From: Thunnus maccoyii
Taxonomy: Eukaryota; Chordata; Actinopteri; Scombriformes; Scombridae
NCBI RefSeq assembly: GCF_910596095.1
Contig: NC_056533.1
Coordinates: 28,308,662 to 28,372,661, forward strand
Direction of reading: 5' to 3'
DNA: 64,000 nt
In this document: in pieces, positions 20,230 through 32,856 of the stretch
Layout of the letters: the number at the start of each line of letters is the position of its first letter
Position numbering within the stretch: position 1 is the stretch's first letter
Program-made: the position numbers and the translations under genes
The notes under the pieces: generated by a model
The model's database searches: none
What the model saw: only the letters and a program-made list of their open reading frames with translations
What the model was told of the DNA's origin: nothing

Positions 20230-21597
20230 AGTATTGTTTATTGTTGTTGGATAAACACATTCACAGCAGTAATATAAATAGTGAAATAGAATTCAGTTTT
20301 TTTAAATGAAAAAAATCATTGCTTTATTTTAACATGAGGTCATGGCTTGAAGCCTGTTAAATAATACAAACTTGTACTCGTTTGATAATGACTTGTTTTG
20401 GGAGGCTTTAAAACATTAAAAGTTCAAATGGGAATAACAACAGCATAAAGTTGCCATTTCAAAGTTTATTATCAAACACAAACTGAATGTACTGTACAAT
20501 GTTTTTAAAAAAGAAGGAGAAAATACATAACCATGTAAAAACATGAATGGCAGAGAAGACTTAACTATAACTCCACATAGGAATAGGTAAAATGGGTTTC
20601 TGAAAATTACAATGATAAAAGCAAAAGGGATAAAAACAAATAAAAACAACAAATAAAAAAACTTGTGGGTTTTCTGCAATGTACACCGGAAAAGTGGCCT
20701 AAAGTTATTGACATTTCTTCAATTCCTACAAGACAATGTCAACTTTATGTAAATGACTTATTTACACACCATATTTACTGTTATATGCACGCATTGTGTG
20801 TAAATACTTTACAAATGTTTAAAAGTACTTTATCATTATCTGAACACAGAATAGTCGTTGCAATTGTACACAGACGTTCCTTCAAATAATAAGAAAAACA
20901 AACACACTATAGTTACTTCAAGACATCCAGGAGGTATTAAAAATAACTATTTACAAAAATGATGAAAAAATCCAAAAGCTAATTTCAGCATTCACAAGCA
21001 TTTTTTCCATATTTTATGGGCTTAAATAGTTGCAGGCTAATGTAACAACAGTTGTAATTTGTTGGTTTTAGACTTAAAAGGTGCTACTGGCCCTGAGGGA
21101 GTCACTTCTTCTACACTAAGTGTTTATAGCTTTATCGAATACAGAACTCAACTGTTACTTCAAAAAGGAGGCTTCTACTTCAAATCTCACCCAGAATATT
21201 TCAATTTAAAAAATTAACCAGCAGAGGGCGGTATTATCACAAAAAAAGTAAAGAATATCTAAAAAAACAAAGCATTTATAAGCTACCACAGTTGTTTCCT
21301 TACTGACATCAAACATTTACTTCACCACCTGCACACTTTGAGAAGAGGGATGATTCCACATTTCTGAATCTTTCAATTTCACATTTCATGAATCCCTCTG
21401 TACTGGGTAAGAGCCGGCTTTTCACTTAATCAAAGGGTAATAAAAGAGTTAGCTCCTGATTTATTTTTATACATAAAATGGTGGTATTTAAAAGTTTACC
21501 AGCAGTCAGACAACAAGGAAATTAACAGCTTCCGGTTCTAGTGAGGTGTGTTTGTTCTCTGAAACAGAGGTCACAGGGCCTTTCACAGCTGGAGGGT
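20230..21597 (-). other. ildr1: ildr1 3' UTR with candidate poly(A) signals
   Basis: Follows the ildr1 stop on the minus strand. Minus-strand AATAAA hexamers lie at 20465-20470, 20323-20328 and 20237-20242. The stretch is AU-rich, has no exon-like frame and is free of the interspersed repeats that crowd the flanks, as expected of a conserved 3' UTR. The exact end is inferred. Confidence 0.5.
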
Positions 21598-24500
21598 TCA
21601 GATGACGACGCTGGTGCCACTGCGAGAACTCTTGTCCTGAGAGAGACACACTAACTTTAGATTCACTTTACTAGCAATCAGCATAACTTTAACCTTTTAT
21701 TGATGACTGTGTGTGTGTGTGTGATGTGTGTGTGTATGTGTGCGTCTGTCTTGATGTAAGTGCGTTGGTGTAGTTGCAAGACTGTGTGTCAACTAAAGCA
21801 GGGAGTGTCTTACAGAGTAGCGTTCATTCCTCCTTGCACCCGGTTTATGTCCAGGCTCGTACTCTGTGTAGCTGGGAGGTTTGTCACCCCAACCTCCACC
21901 TCCTCTTCCCCCTCCTCCTCTCCGACTGCTGGCCTCATCATCGGAGCTCCAGGACCCTCTTCTCGATCGCCGTGATGCAGGTGGAGAGTAGTTCGCTCTG
22001 GACCTGTTGTCAAACAGATCGTCCCTGGAACGTGATCGGGGGCGATCAATGCCTCCTTGCACCATGCTGCCACTCGGCCTGTCCAGTAACTCCTGGCTGT
22101 AGCTCCTGGGAACACCTCTGGACCGGGTGGGAGACGGGTAACGTCTACCTGCTGCTCCTCGCTCGTTACGACGGCCGAAGCCGCTGCGGCTGCTATCGCT
22201 GGAGCTCGGGGGGCGAGTCTTGGGCGCAGGGGGTGGGATTCTGCCCAGCTGTTGCTCTCTTAGTGGTGGAAGTGTGATGACACGGCGCTCTGTTGGGCCA
22301 TCATCAAGGGCAGAGATCATGCTGGGAGGGCCGGGGGAAAACGGGACTGTGACGGGCATGTGCTGGGGAGGAGGTGGCATCTGCTGCATGTGCTGGGGAG
22401 GAGGTGGCATATGCTGCATGTGCTGGGGAGGAGGGGGCATCTGCTGCATGTGCTGGGGAGGAGGCGGCATCTGCTGCATGTGTGGCTGGGACTGATTGGA
22501 GGAAGAAAACAGAAGAGGAAACAGAGAAGTAAATACAAATGAGAACCACTTCTTGTCTGTTTCAGTGTGCTGCAGTTATACACAAGAAATGCTACACTAT
22601 TTCCATTTTCCCAACAGGAAATAATACAACTAGTGCCCTGACAGTTGTCAATCTAGTTGGAGCATTTAGGAAAATTACAAAAAAAGCAAAGTGTTTCTCA
22701 AAAGATTGGAGGCAGGCCACCTCACCTGAAACAAAAGTGACTTGTTGCATCAAAAAATAGTTTCAGCTATTTTTAAACTTCAAGTCAGGTGTGTATTGCA
22801 TTGTGACATGACCTGAAAAAATTGGGTTTCATCTTCTTCTGCCCTTATTTTTACCAATAAATCACAAATACCTTAAAATGCACCTTTACTTTTTTTTTTC
22901 AAGAACTTACTGTCTGGTAGCTTATGCACAAAAGTCTTTTCTTCTTGATTACAGAATTCAGAGTATTCAGGTCTGTAATTCATTTCACTCCAAATTAAAC
23001 AGCTGGTAATTTGAACCATCCCCACCTAAAAGCCATTTTATTGATCTCCAAGTAGATACTTAAGTACTACAATTAAATATACTAGAATAGAAAAAGCAAT
23101 ACAGCTGGGAAAGACAAAATGAGGGAATACTGGGCGGTTACATACCTGTAGCAGAGGACTGGTCATGTCCATCCCCCTCACCTGGCTCTCCAGGTAGTCA
23201 AGCATCTGATTGGTGTTGGCAGGGGTGTGGTTGCCATGGACGCTGGGAGCGGGCATGCTGTACGCTGAGGACTGAGGAGGAGGGAGGGGCATAGGCTTCA
23301 TAGGGATGCTCTTCCCTGACATAGATCCTGGAGGGAGAAAAACAATTTATCAAATAAAATGAAATCATAATGTTTCGGAGATTTGTAGATTTTGTTACTG
23401 GAGGTATTTATATACAAAATGCTCATTAACTGACTTGCTTTCTGATATGTTGTGTGTGTACCTGAGTAAAGTAGTGGGTTCATCTGGGAGGAGGCGTGGC
23501 TCATTGGTCCATATACCGGCTGTCCTCCCATCCAGGGAGCCATGGCCCTCTGAGCATCCTTCATCATACGATGCTGCATCACCACTGAAAGATGAAGACA
23601 GTATATTCTGTAAAATATATACGGGAAGGTCTTCTCCAAGTATACAAACTCTTTCTCTACACTGACATACGTTAAAAGACTTAGATTTTAGTCCATGAAC
23701 AACAAATGTTTACTTTACACCAAGAGTTTCAAACCACACACTGAGAATAGACTTTTTGGTAACGTATGATACATTCTGTGTCCAGTAGTTATAGTTTTGA
23801 AGGAAACACAATTACGTATTGATAGATTCTGAATTTTTCAATGATAGAGAAGGAATAGATGAAATTTTTAATTGTAATTGAATGTTTTTGTGGAAAATCC
23901 ATGTCAGGCACAAATTAGTATTCAAAGCAGAGTACTTTTAGGTCATAAATCAACCCCGAAGACAATCTTTAACATCACAGTTGCATGCAGAAATAGTTTT
24001 GAAAAGTCCTTGTTTGTGTTTTCATGTTCTTGTAGGAAATCCTAACATCCAAAACTGGAGAGTCATGTCAGCTGTTGAACAGCAACTATTTCATATGACC
24101 AAATTCACATGATCTGTTTCATGACAACCATGTTATCGTTTATCTTCAGTAGAGTATCTCTGACAACAGAGCTTGTGATTTAATTTGCTTTTCAGAAGTC
24201 CACTGTCATGTTTTGGATGTCAGAGCTTACTTAAACACACCAACAAGGAGAGTTTTCCAAACCATCCCTGCTCTCTACCTTTTTCAGGACAGCAGCACTG
24301 CCGTGGGCAGCAGGGGCAGCGGACATAGCAGCAGCATGCCTGAGGGCAGCACTGGCAGCAGCAGATACAGAACAGCATGATCAGAAGGAGAGCTCCAATG
24401 ATGATGAACAACACTGTTAGCCAGTCTGAGAAAGGAGAGAGAGACATGCTTACAAACATTACATTAAGTTATTTCTGTGTATTTTGATGCTAAACATGCA

Positions 24501-27289
24501 CTCCTCAATTCTGCCATACTACAGCCCCCAGACATCGATTTATAACAGTGGTTGTGAAACAAATTTGTGCACATTTTAGTTAAAAAAAACCAAAAAACAT
24601 TAGGAGTCGGCTGTGTGAGAATTGTGGACTTCAGGAGCAGATTTTGGAAATATATCAAAATCAGTGAGTGTACCTGTGAAAGTAAACTAGCATGAAACAT
24701 TAAGATTTATCATTTATTCACTTTGTATGTGTTTCTATTATTACTATATGCCTTTGTTACTGTGTTGATCCAAAATACTTCAGAAGAAATTGTGTTGCCA
24801 GGAGATTTTTAGCTCAATCCTGGGAGACTCTTCAAAGGCATGGAGAAGACATCCTCTCTCTGAGTTTAATATTGGTGTTGAACTTTGAGCCTTGCTAGAA
24901 CTCAATCTTTCCTGGTGCATCCAGAGTTTGCTATAGGTTGACTGCTTTTGGATAAACATTCAGACGAATCCCAGAAGGTTTATTTGTTTCTGTGAATACT
25001 ATAAAAAGCCTGCTGCACATTCTTCCTGACCTCTGTGTTAGAAAGTAATGCCTCCATATACTGTTACAATATATTAATCAACTACATCAGTGTTTTGTGT
25101 TTTATTTCATGAGTGTTTGCAGGCAATTTCCGAGACATACCCTGAACAGTGATTACTTTTTTTTTTTTTTTTTCCTTTTTTGTTTCTTACGGTAGACGAT
25201 GAGTTTGATTTCTTTGTCAGAATCTCCACTGGTATCTCCAGGAGCATCGACATTACAGTAGTACACCCCGTTGTCCCACCACATCACATCATTGATCACC
25301 AAGTCTGCACCTGTACAAACACACACAAACACACACTTCCAGTTAAATGTCCTTGACTGGTTTGCCATTGTGTTTATTAGATGCTTTCCTCTGAAAGAAA
25401 AAAAAAAGTTATCTGCTGCTACATTTGAGGCACACTGATCCATGTTTTCTGCATCCTATTACAGCAAACACAAGAGCTAAATTCAGCTAAGTCAGGAGTG
25501 AATCATGTGCCTGTTTTCTTTATTACCTCACTTCAACCTTTTTAATATTTTACTTAAAAAAAATATTTCAAATCAGTTTTTTGGTATCCCAAATCTATGT
25601 GGATAGGAATGTTTTATTTCTACTATGATGTAATTTGCAAATTCAAATCAATCAGACCTCACACTGGGACTGGGTCCGTCAGGATGTCTTTATCTATTAA
25701 CTGCTGAGAGAATGGACCATGTTCTCTTTGCTCTAATGTAATAATTGTTATGAAGCAGGCCTGCAACTAAGGATTATTTTCATAAATCGATAAACCTGCA
25801 GGTTTTTGTGATTCAATTATTAATTCATTATTTGGTATAAGAAATGTCAGTAAATTGTGAAAAATGCCTGTCATCATTTCCAAGAGCCCAAAGTGACAAC
25901 AAGAACATATATTCACTTCACTTTACAGTAATGCAGTACTAAGTAAACAACCACATATTCACAATTAAGAAGCTACAACCAATATATTTTTTCACATTTT
26001 TGCTAAAATTAATTAAACAATTAAATTAAACAAGACTTTCAGCTTTGTTATGAAGTATTAATCGAAGCAAAACAAATTATAATGTGGATAATAAAGTGTT
26101 AAAATACTGTATTTCTAAAAACCACATTTAATCACAAGACCTAACATGCTTTCATGCCACCACAGGGGGTCATATTAGTGTTTGTATGAACTCACTATTT
26201 TGGATGGTGATCCTGCGTTCGCGGTATTGTGTTCCCAGTATCGGCTCGCTGCTTCCTCTCTTCTGGATCACAGTGCGTACCGTTCGCTGGCGATCTGGAC
26301 AATCATTCGCTGGATCCTGACCTAACTGTAGTGCAGACTGGTATGCTGCAGAACCATAGGCAAAGTTTTCATTAACACAATAAATTACAATCTTTCCTAT
26401 GATATCTGAATGTTGTCAGTAAACAAAAACCAAACCAGCTTAAAAACCTTCATCATCCATGCAAACACATTTTGAGTTTAGCTTCAGCAAGTCCCTTCAT
26501 CATAATTCAAGTATTTAAGGGTTTTATTTGTCACATAGACAAGCAACATGTGTAGAGAAATACAGTGTAGCGTACTCAAAGATGTGCTAAAAGATGAACA
26601 TGTGTCGCAATTGTAGGCAAACTATACAGTAAATTTGCACACACTCTTATCAAAATTATGCAGGACAATGTGTTAGAAAAGGCTCCACAGAGGTCAAAGG
26701 ACAGAGTTCACCTTCCTGACAGCCTGAGGAAACAAGCTTTTTTTTTTAAGGCAGGGTTGTGCTTTGCTACAGAGATGTTTGCCTGGACATAGACGCTGGA
26801 ATAGTCTACTGATTTAACAGATAACTTCTTGATATGCACGTTTTAAGAGGCTTACAATACAAAAATACACCAGCCTCTCCGACAGTTATACCATCACTTA
26901 TTCTCTGCATTATGTTCTCTTTTGGTGCACAGGTTGTGTCTTACCTGTGGAGTAGTACTCTAGCACAGGGTCTTTGCAGAAGGACTTGTACCTCCACGTG
27001 ACCAGAACATCTTGGGGGTTTGCAGAGGTGGAATAGTCGCAGCGGAGGATCACTGAGGCAAACAGAGCTGTGCTGCGCTCCTGCTGAGGAACATTCACCT
27101 GAATACACACCGACACTGCGGAGGGACAGCAAACAGATGGTTACATACGGTATTTTGTGTATTCTTGCTAATGCCATTGGAAGAAATGAAGCTATGTCAT
27201 GTGTCAATAAAGACGCAATTTAGAGAAACAGTAGCTTGTGTGTGGCCAAAAGTAAAGGAACAGGAGTGTGGTAATAATGAAACAAACTC

Positions 27290-27335
<46 letters not shown>

Positions 27336-27912
27336 GCTCAACCATGGAGTTCATTTCAAAGTGGCAGAACCAGAAAAACTGGTGACACAGACAAAGGCGA
27401 CACTGGTGACAGGAAATGGCTTACTGTGAAACTACTGACCAAACATTCAAAACCTGGAATGAAACCTGTTGAGTTCATCAGTCCCTAAATGTGGAGAGGC
27501 CACAGTGACTCTTTGAAACAAGCTGGAAGACTAGAAAGAATCTAAAAGCAACACTAAACCACCACCATCCTGCAAGTAGGCAAGGAAAGGAAAATAATAA
27601 AATAAAGAAATGACACGTCAAAACTAAACAAAGGCTCTTTGTTAGCTTCATCACGGCAGGCTTCAACTGTTAGAAGGCCTACTGTAGGACAAGTAATGAA
27701 GTAAGATATGCATCTATGTGTCAAATAAACAAGAACTGTCATGTGACCGATACCTCCGGTGCGCTCGTTTCAGTGGACATTTCGAAAGGCTTTAAACTTA
27801 TAAACGGGTTAACACGACTTCTTTTAAAAACAAAACGAGGCCAGTATGTAAATAAATTAAAGTTACCTTGCAGTAGCGACCACAGGAGGGTCGCGGCAGG
27901 TAGTCTCATCAT
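21598..27912 (-). CDS. ildr1: Immunoglobulin-like domain-containing receptor 1 (angulin-2), nine exons
   Basis: Exons in order: 27867-27912, 26945-27115, 26196-26345, 25191-25310, 24279-24425, 23462-23584, 23146-23327, 21814-22491, 21598-21636. Total 1656 nt, 551 aa (human 546). Residues 1-20 form the signal peptide; two adjacent ATGs (27912, 27909) could start it. One V-type Ig domain spans about 22-162: Cys in LRCDYSTSA, the angulin motif [11 protein letters not shown], and [21 protein letters not shown] transmembrane helix (about 165-183) runs into the angulin cysteine cluster [16 protein letters not shown]. The tail has LEYLE-like DYLESQV, four copies of [10 protein letters not shown] (318-357), RRVITLPPL, Ser/Arg-rich stretches, DKPPSY (about 516-521) and ends in SGTSVVI, a class-I-like PDZ ligand. 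Family knowledge: localises to tricellular junctions, recruits tricellulin; human mutations cause deafness DFNB42. FCKDP and DTSGD separate it from ILDR2 and LSR. Teleosts may have two ildr1 copies; I cannot say a or b. Confidence 0.95.
22358..22480 (-). repeat. ildr1: Coding 30-bp tandem repeat in ildr1 exon 8
   Basis: Four head-to-tail 30-nt units encode (MQQ/H)MPPPPQH, residues 318-357, with only a few base differences between units. Their near identity suggests recent expansion by slippage or unequal crossing over; a likely length polymorphism. Confidence 0.95.
25757..26040. mobile_element. Copy of TAGGGCTGCAACT family in ildr1 intron 3
   Basis: Left end GGCCTGCAACTAAGGATTATT; internal AGAAATGTCAGTAAATTG; right end eroded near AATTAATTAAACAATTAAA. 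Confidence 0.7.
27294..27335. repeat. GT microsatellite in ildr1 intron 1
   Basis: About 20 uninterrupted GT units. Confidence 0.97.
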
Positions 27913-28190
27913 GTCAGGACTGCTGCTGCTGTTAAAAACAAACAAACAAACAAAACTATTTGGCTCTGGATTTTAAAAAAAAAAGTAAAATTCAAATGAC
28001 AAAAAGGAAAAGAAGACGTTTAAAAATAAAAGGATGTATTCTGACCTGAACCTAGACGCAACTGTTCATTGTTTCGTCCTGGGCAGTATCTCTGCCTGCG
28101 GTGAGACTGCAGTCATCTCAGGCCACACCCCGAAACAGGTGAATTCATCTCACCTGTGACGTCACCAGGTAAACGGAAACCCCCAAACTG
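27913..28190 (-). promoter_or_regulatory. ildr1: ildr1 5' UTR and candidate promoter with cAMP-response element
   Basis: Upstream of the ildr1 ATG on the minus strand. A perfect TGACGTCA lies at 28157-28164 inside a near-palindrome whose arms are CACCTG-type E-boxes, the core bound by Snail/ZEB repressors of epithelial genes. A possible donor (TTCAG|GTCAGA) near 28046 hints at a UTR intron. A five-codon upstream frame (ATGAACAGT...) is present. Regulatory role is inferred from motif and position. Confidence 0.4.
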
Positions 28191-28516
28191 AGACTTATGA
28201 CTGATGCAAAAAAACAAACTCGGCATTATAAAAACAAACAAACAAAACAAAAATAAACAAATAAATAAAACATTCTTCTTGCTGTTCGAATTCAACACAT
28301 CATGACGTGTAATTGACTTTATTGGCTTACAAATATTGTAAACATATATGCATATTGTATTTAAAAATGGATTCATTCAGATAATATTTAGAGCAGAATA
28401 AATTGTGTCATCGGTGAGGCTTTATTTTACAGGTCCCTTCATTTTAAACTAATTTCTGAGTAATTTGCAGGTATTTGACAGTTAATTTTTAGCACATTTT
28501 ACAGTAAGTGTGGTGC

Positions 28517-28804
28517 AATTTGGTACAAATTATAAGAAAGAAAAAAACTGAAAATAAGCATTAAATTGGTAAGTCATATTATATACAGTGTATTATATTT
28601 GGGTTCATAATGTAGCCGTTAATTTGCAAAAAATTCTTGATAAATCAGACTTTTGACAATTCATTAACTGACAGAAAATACTAGTATGTAGTTTTATATA
28701 TCAGCATGCTATGATATTATCAACATATGAACCCAAATATAATGAGTGGGAACTTACCAACTACACTAATTTAACTCTTTCTTTGTTTTTTCTTATAATT
28801 TGTG
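28517..28804. mobile_element. Foldback element upstream of ildr1
   Basis: Inverted arms with internal spacing differences: ACAAATTATAAGAAAG (28525-28540) pairs with CTTTCTTTG...CTTATAATTTGT (28778-28804); TTGGTAAG (28566-28573) with CTTACCAA (28753-28760); ATATTTGGGTTCAT (28595-28608) with ATGAACCCAAATAT (28727-28740). Confidence 0.8.
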
Positions 28805-31728
28805 TTGTAGAAATATTGAGCTTACTAATTCAGAAGCTTTGGAAATATGGATGCCTCGAGCGAAGAGATTTATTGACCAACACAAACCTGATAGATCAAG
28901 GAAACAACAGTTACAACAGTGTTCACACATGGGAATGTGTCAGGTCTACAGGAGAGTTGTCTACATGCCTAGTTAAACCTCTCTAGATAAGATTTCCTGC
29001 ATAGCAGACAGCTGTGGTCCAAGTCACAACACGCAGAACTCTTGCCCTACTTTAACACCCGCTCCCCCTGACAACAGCCTTGTGGAGACAGAGAGGTAGA
29101 TTACAATTTGACTCAAGAAAGACAACTGTCTGCCTTTTCTCTGTCTGTTTAATTTTCATAATCCTATGTATGAAAATTCCTTCACAGTTTGTACCTAACT
29201 GCACCAGCCTGTAAATGTCCTATGAATGAACTGTTATATTACTACTCAGAAAGTTAGTATAAAATTAAAGGAGCTGTAAAATGTCCCTGTCATCCATATC
29301 ATCATGGTTTTGCTCTTCCAATAATGAGCCCTAGATTCTGTTCCTTGGTAAATCTATTGTGTATTTTATTATATTTCTCAAAAACAAACATTGTCTATAG
29401 TGTTTTTAAATAGATTTAATAAAATAATGGTTGAAGCAGGATTATTTCTGGATTATGGCAGCCTTCACTTTTAAATCTCCTACTTCATGTTTCTATCAGG
29501 CGAACAGCTCATATCTCCAAAATACTAAATTGGAACTCATAAATTTTTTTTAGAGCTGGCTGGATTGCATTTAGTACCCAAAAGGGTATTAAACTGGTTT
29601 TATAAGTGCTGGATGTCACAAAATCTTCTTACCTGGCAGGTAAACATGTTCTCACAGTTTATTATAAATTACAGAAATACATGTCCTCTCCATGACAGTA
29701 GCAGGATGCAAACATGTTTCAAAACGTCACAATATACTGCAGTGACATCTTCAGGGTGCTCAAACTGAATCAGTCCAAGAAGAAGCAACAAAAACATGCT
29801 GAGTCACCTGCTGCAGACATAACAGGACGCCCTGAAGCTACGTGCAGTCTATGTGTGCACACATTAATTACATCTGTTTGACGAGTACATGAATCACACC
29901 TAAAGGTACTTAAGAAAAGTGATTTGAGACTTTTTTTTTAATGACGTTTGATCTGTTTCAACAGATTATTTTAAGTTTGATATTTGAGTAATATTTCAGG
30001 TTGACGGGGTTGGATGTAACTTTTGTTATAACCACATTTTACAAAGTAGTTTTTTACAAATCCGTACAATTACTATAAATATTCTGTGTCTGCTTGTTCC
30101 AACATGTTGATTTCTGTCCCCCCTTTACTTATTTTGAGTGCACATTTCAAACTAGAGAAACCATTTTCTAAATGACTGTAATTTACATTTAGCAGACAAC
30201 TAGATATCTGCATCCTTTTCCAGACATGTCAGTGTCCTCAAATTTATTACGAGCATCCTTTAAAATTCGAATATCTTGGCAAGAATTTGTTCTGTGGGGA
30301 ATAACAATTCATGGCCTCTCAATGTCAGTAGCTGGGAGTATTTAGAATATTTATCATCAGATGTCCTTTAAAATAGTCTGGGATGTGTTTGTGTCATCAG
30401 GCTGAAGGAAATAAGGCTCAGAAATTCAAAATTCAACAACTTCACATTTAATATTTGAAATACATTGTTATACAAACATATTGTTATTCTTAGGAATTTA
30501 CACCATTAATTTGGAAGTTTTCAATATAACATGTAGTAGCTTCCTGCATTCAATCAATATTTATGTGATTCTGCAGTAGAGCCACTAGATGTCAGCCTAA
30601 ACTAGTTTTTATTTGAGGTGGAGCCTCATTGTTGTGCATTTTGTGTTTAAGTTTGACTCTTAAATGCTCTGCAGTTCAACCTAAACAATTCAAAAGCTTA
30701 TTCCATGAAAGACAGATGGTTCTTAATCACGTCCTCCTTCATAAATGTCTGCAACTAATACTGCATATTGAATGGGAAAATTCTTTTGTATTGTGCTGAA
30801 GTACTTTCCGGGTGCTTCAAATTCCCAAGAATTGTTTCCCCTCTATGCACACCCACTCTGCACCTGCAGCTCTTCTGAGCTTTGTCTCTTGGAAACTCCT
30901 GCCAACATCCACTCTGTGTTTCCTATTTGTGCTGCGTTGCATCCTGTCCTTGTGCTGAGGCCCTAAAGCACAAACATGCACTCCATGTTCACTCTGACAT
31001 TTCTTTACTAGCACCATCTTTTATTCATAAAAATAAACGGTCAGCAAATAAACTGTGTTATTCATTTGTTACAAAAATCAACTAAAACACTAAATGCCAA
31101 AATCAAAAAAGCTTTTCTTTTTTGTTTTTTGGTTGTTGTTTTTTTTTTTGTATGTATGTATTTTATTTGTATTGCTTGTCCTTTCTATTGGTATACATAT
31201 GTATGGTATGTTTATGTATACTTGAATTGGAAGTCAATTAAGTTAAAGAAACAAAACAAACACAAACAAAAAAATCACTCTGAGATGATGTTATTGTGAT
31301 CGTGCTGCCTTAAACCTCTAATTACACACACTAAACTTATCAATATCATTTACATGGAGGGCAAGAGAATAAAAAAGCTAAATAAGCAAAAAGCTTATTT
31401 CCCAAAATGTCAAACAAGTGCTCAGAAAAAGTAGAAATTTGAACATCTACATTTCCACGACAACTTGAAAACTCGTCCGATATGATCAAAATCTCCTGAA
31501 CTAAACGAACCTTGTGGTGAGATTGTTTTTGTCAATACTTCACTGGTTTCACACGTCCTTTTTTTTTCCTGTGGTGTATTGTGATGTCATATTTCCCTGC
31601 TGATGCCTCTGTAAAACTCAGGAGGGAGTTGCTCAACGGCATTCCTGGAATAGTCTGGAGCTGTGAGTGGTCACTGACTTGAACCTTCCCTCCCATCACA
31701 AACATACAGTACATTAACTCAGATACAA

Positions 31729-31752
31729 ACACACACACACACACACACACAC
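31729..31752. repeat. AC microsatellite
   Basis: Twelve AC units in the ildr1-ildr2 spacer. Confidence 0.95.
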
Positions 31753-31860
31753 CCTCTTTCTCACATACAGATAGGAAAACAAGATCCACAAGAGTGAGTC
31801 ACCTTCTCCCAGAAAATGTTTCAAAAATAACTCCTTATTGTCTAATCCTGTCCGCCCTGT

Positions 31861-32330
31861 AGTGGTGGAGGAAGTACTAAAATTATCATCCACAATGTAA
31901 AAATACTAATTTAAAAGTCCTGAATTCAAAATCTTTCTCAAGTACCAAAAGAAAAAATTGCTCGTTATGAACAAAAATGCCCCCTGAGAGTAATATATTA
32001 TATTATAATATACATGGATTATTATCACTTGTGGATTAAAGTGTACGCAGCATTTTACTGTTGTGGAGCTAACATATAGTAACATATAGTAGTATTATAC
32101 TGTATTATATAAAAGTATTGTAGCTTTGTATAGCGTTGGGTAGTTTAATCTGTAACTTATATGTTTTATATGTGAAATCTTTATCTTCAAATTAACTAGC
32201 AACTATAACCTGAAAATAAATGTAGTGGAGTAAAAAAAGTACAATATTTCCCTCTGAAATAAAGTAACACATAAGTATAAATAACATAAAGTAGACACAC
32301 TCAAGGAAAGTGCAACTACTTCATAATTGT
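31861..32330. mobile_element. Degraded relative of the CAGTAGTGG element
   Basis: Shares GTAGTGGTGGAGGAAGTACT, TCCTGAATTCAAAAT and GTAGTGGAGTAAAAAAAGTA with the 55854-56517 copy; termini and duplication not recoverable. Confidence 0.65.
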
Positions 32331-32680
32331 TGAATAAATGTACTCAGCAGATGGTCAAAACAAACCATCTAAATATCCTAAAAATGAAGTATAATAAGCT
32401 CAAATAAAAGCTGGGTTTCATTATTTCTGCACAGTTTATTTGCTGAGGAGATGTAAAGATAAACACCATTGGTCTTAATGTTTGAGTTGTGCCACACCGC
32501 ATCTTGCCAGTTTAATAAATAGATACTTAACAGACAGAAAGTGTCGTGACAAATTATATAAGCGGGGGACGAAACATGACGGACATGTGTGGTTGAGCAG
32601 GCAGAACTGATGTGTGAGTTTTGACACAGTTGTGTGGTGAAGACAGGCCGTCTGTGATTAAAACAATGAACAAAGACATG

Positions 32681-32684
<4 letters not shown>

Positions 32685-32742
<58 letters not shown>
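32685..32742. repeat. Compound CT/CA microsatellite
   Basis: A CT run passing directly into a CA run. Confidence 0.97.
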
Positions 32743-32834
32743 TTTATCAGTACCAAAAAGCAGAACACACAATGGCACAAAAACAAACAAGCGCTAGACT
32801 TGTCTCAAGACCAACACTGTATGGCGTAATGTTC

Positions 32835-32856
32835 GTGTGTGTGTGTGTGTGTGTGT
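32835..32856. repeat. GT microsatellite
   Basis: Eleven GT units. Confidence 0.95.

Larger units (their letters stand above)
28191..32400. other. Spacer between ildr1 promoter and ildr2 3' region
   Basis: No gene seen. Contains a foldback element (28517-28804), microsatellites at 31729-31752, and a degraded relative of the CAGTAGTGG element (31861-32330). Frames at 28711-28986 and 31066-31299 are repeat-derived or featureless. Confidence 0.5.

Noticed and set aside
21774-22277. 167-codon plus-strand frame over ildr1 exon 8
   Set aside because: Antisense shadow of the long ildr1 tail exon.
26500-26830. Possible repeat in ildr1 intron 2
   Set aside because: CACAGAGGTCAAAGGACAG and CCTGACAGCCTGAGGAAAC look familiar from fish repeats, but no second copy or ends were found here.
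27165-27488. 107-codon frame with a Cys-Val run
   Set aside because: The run is a translated GT microsatellite inside ildr1 intron 1.
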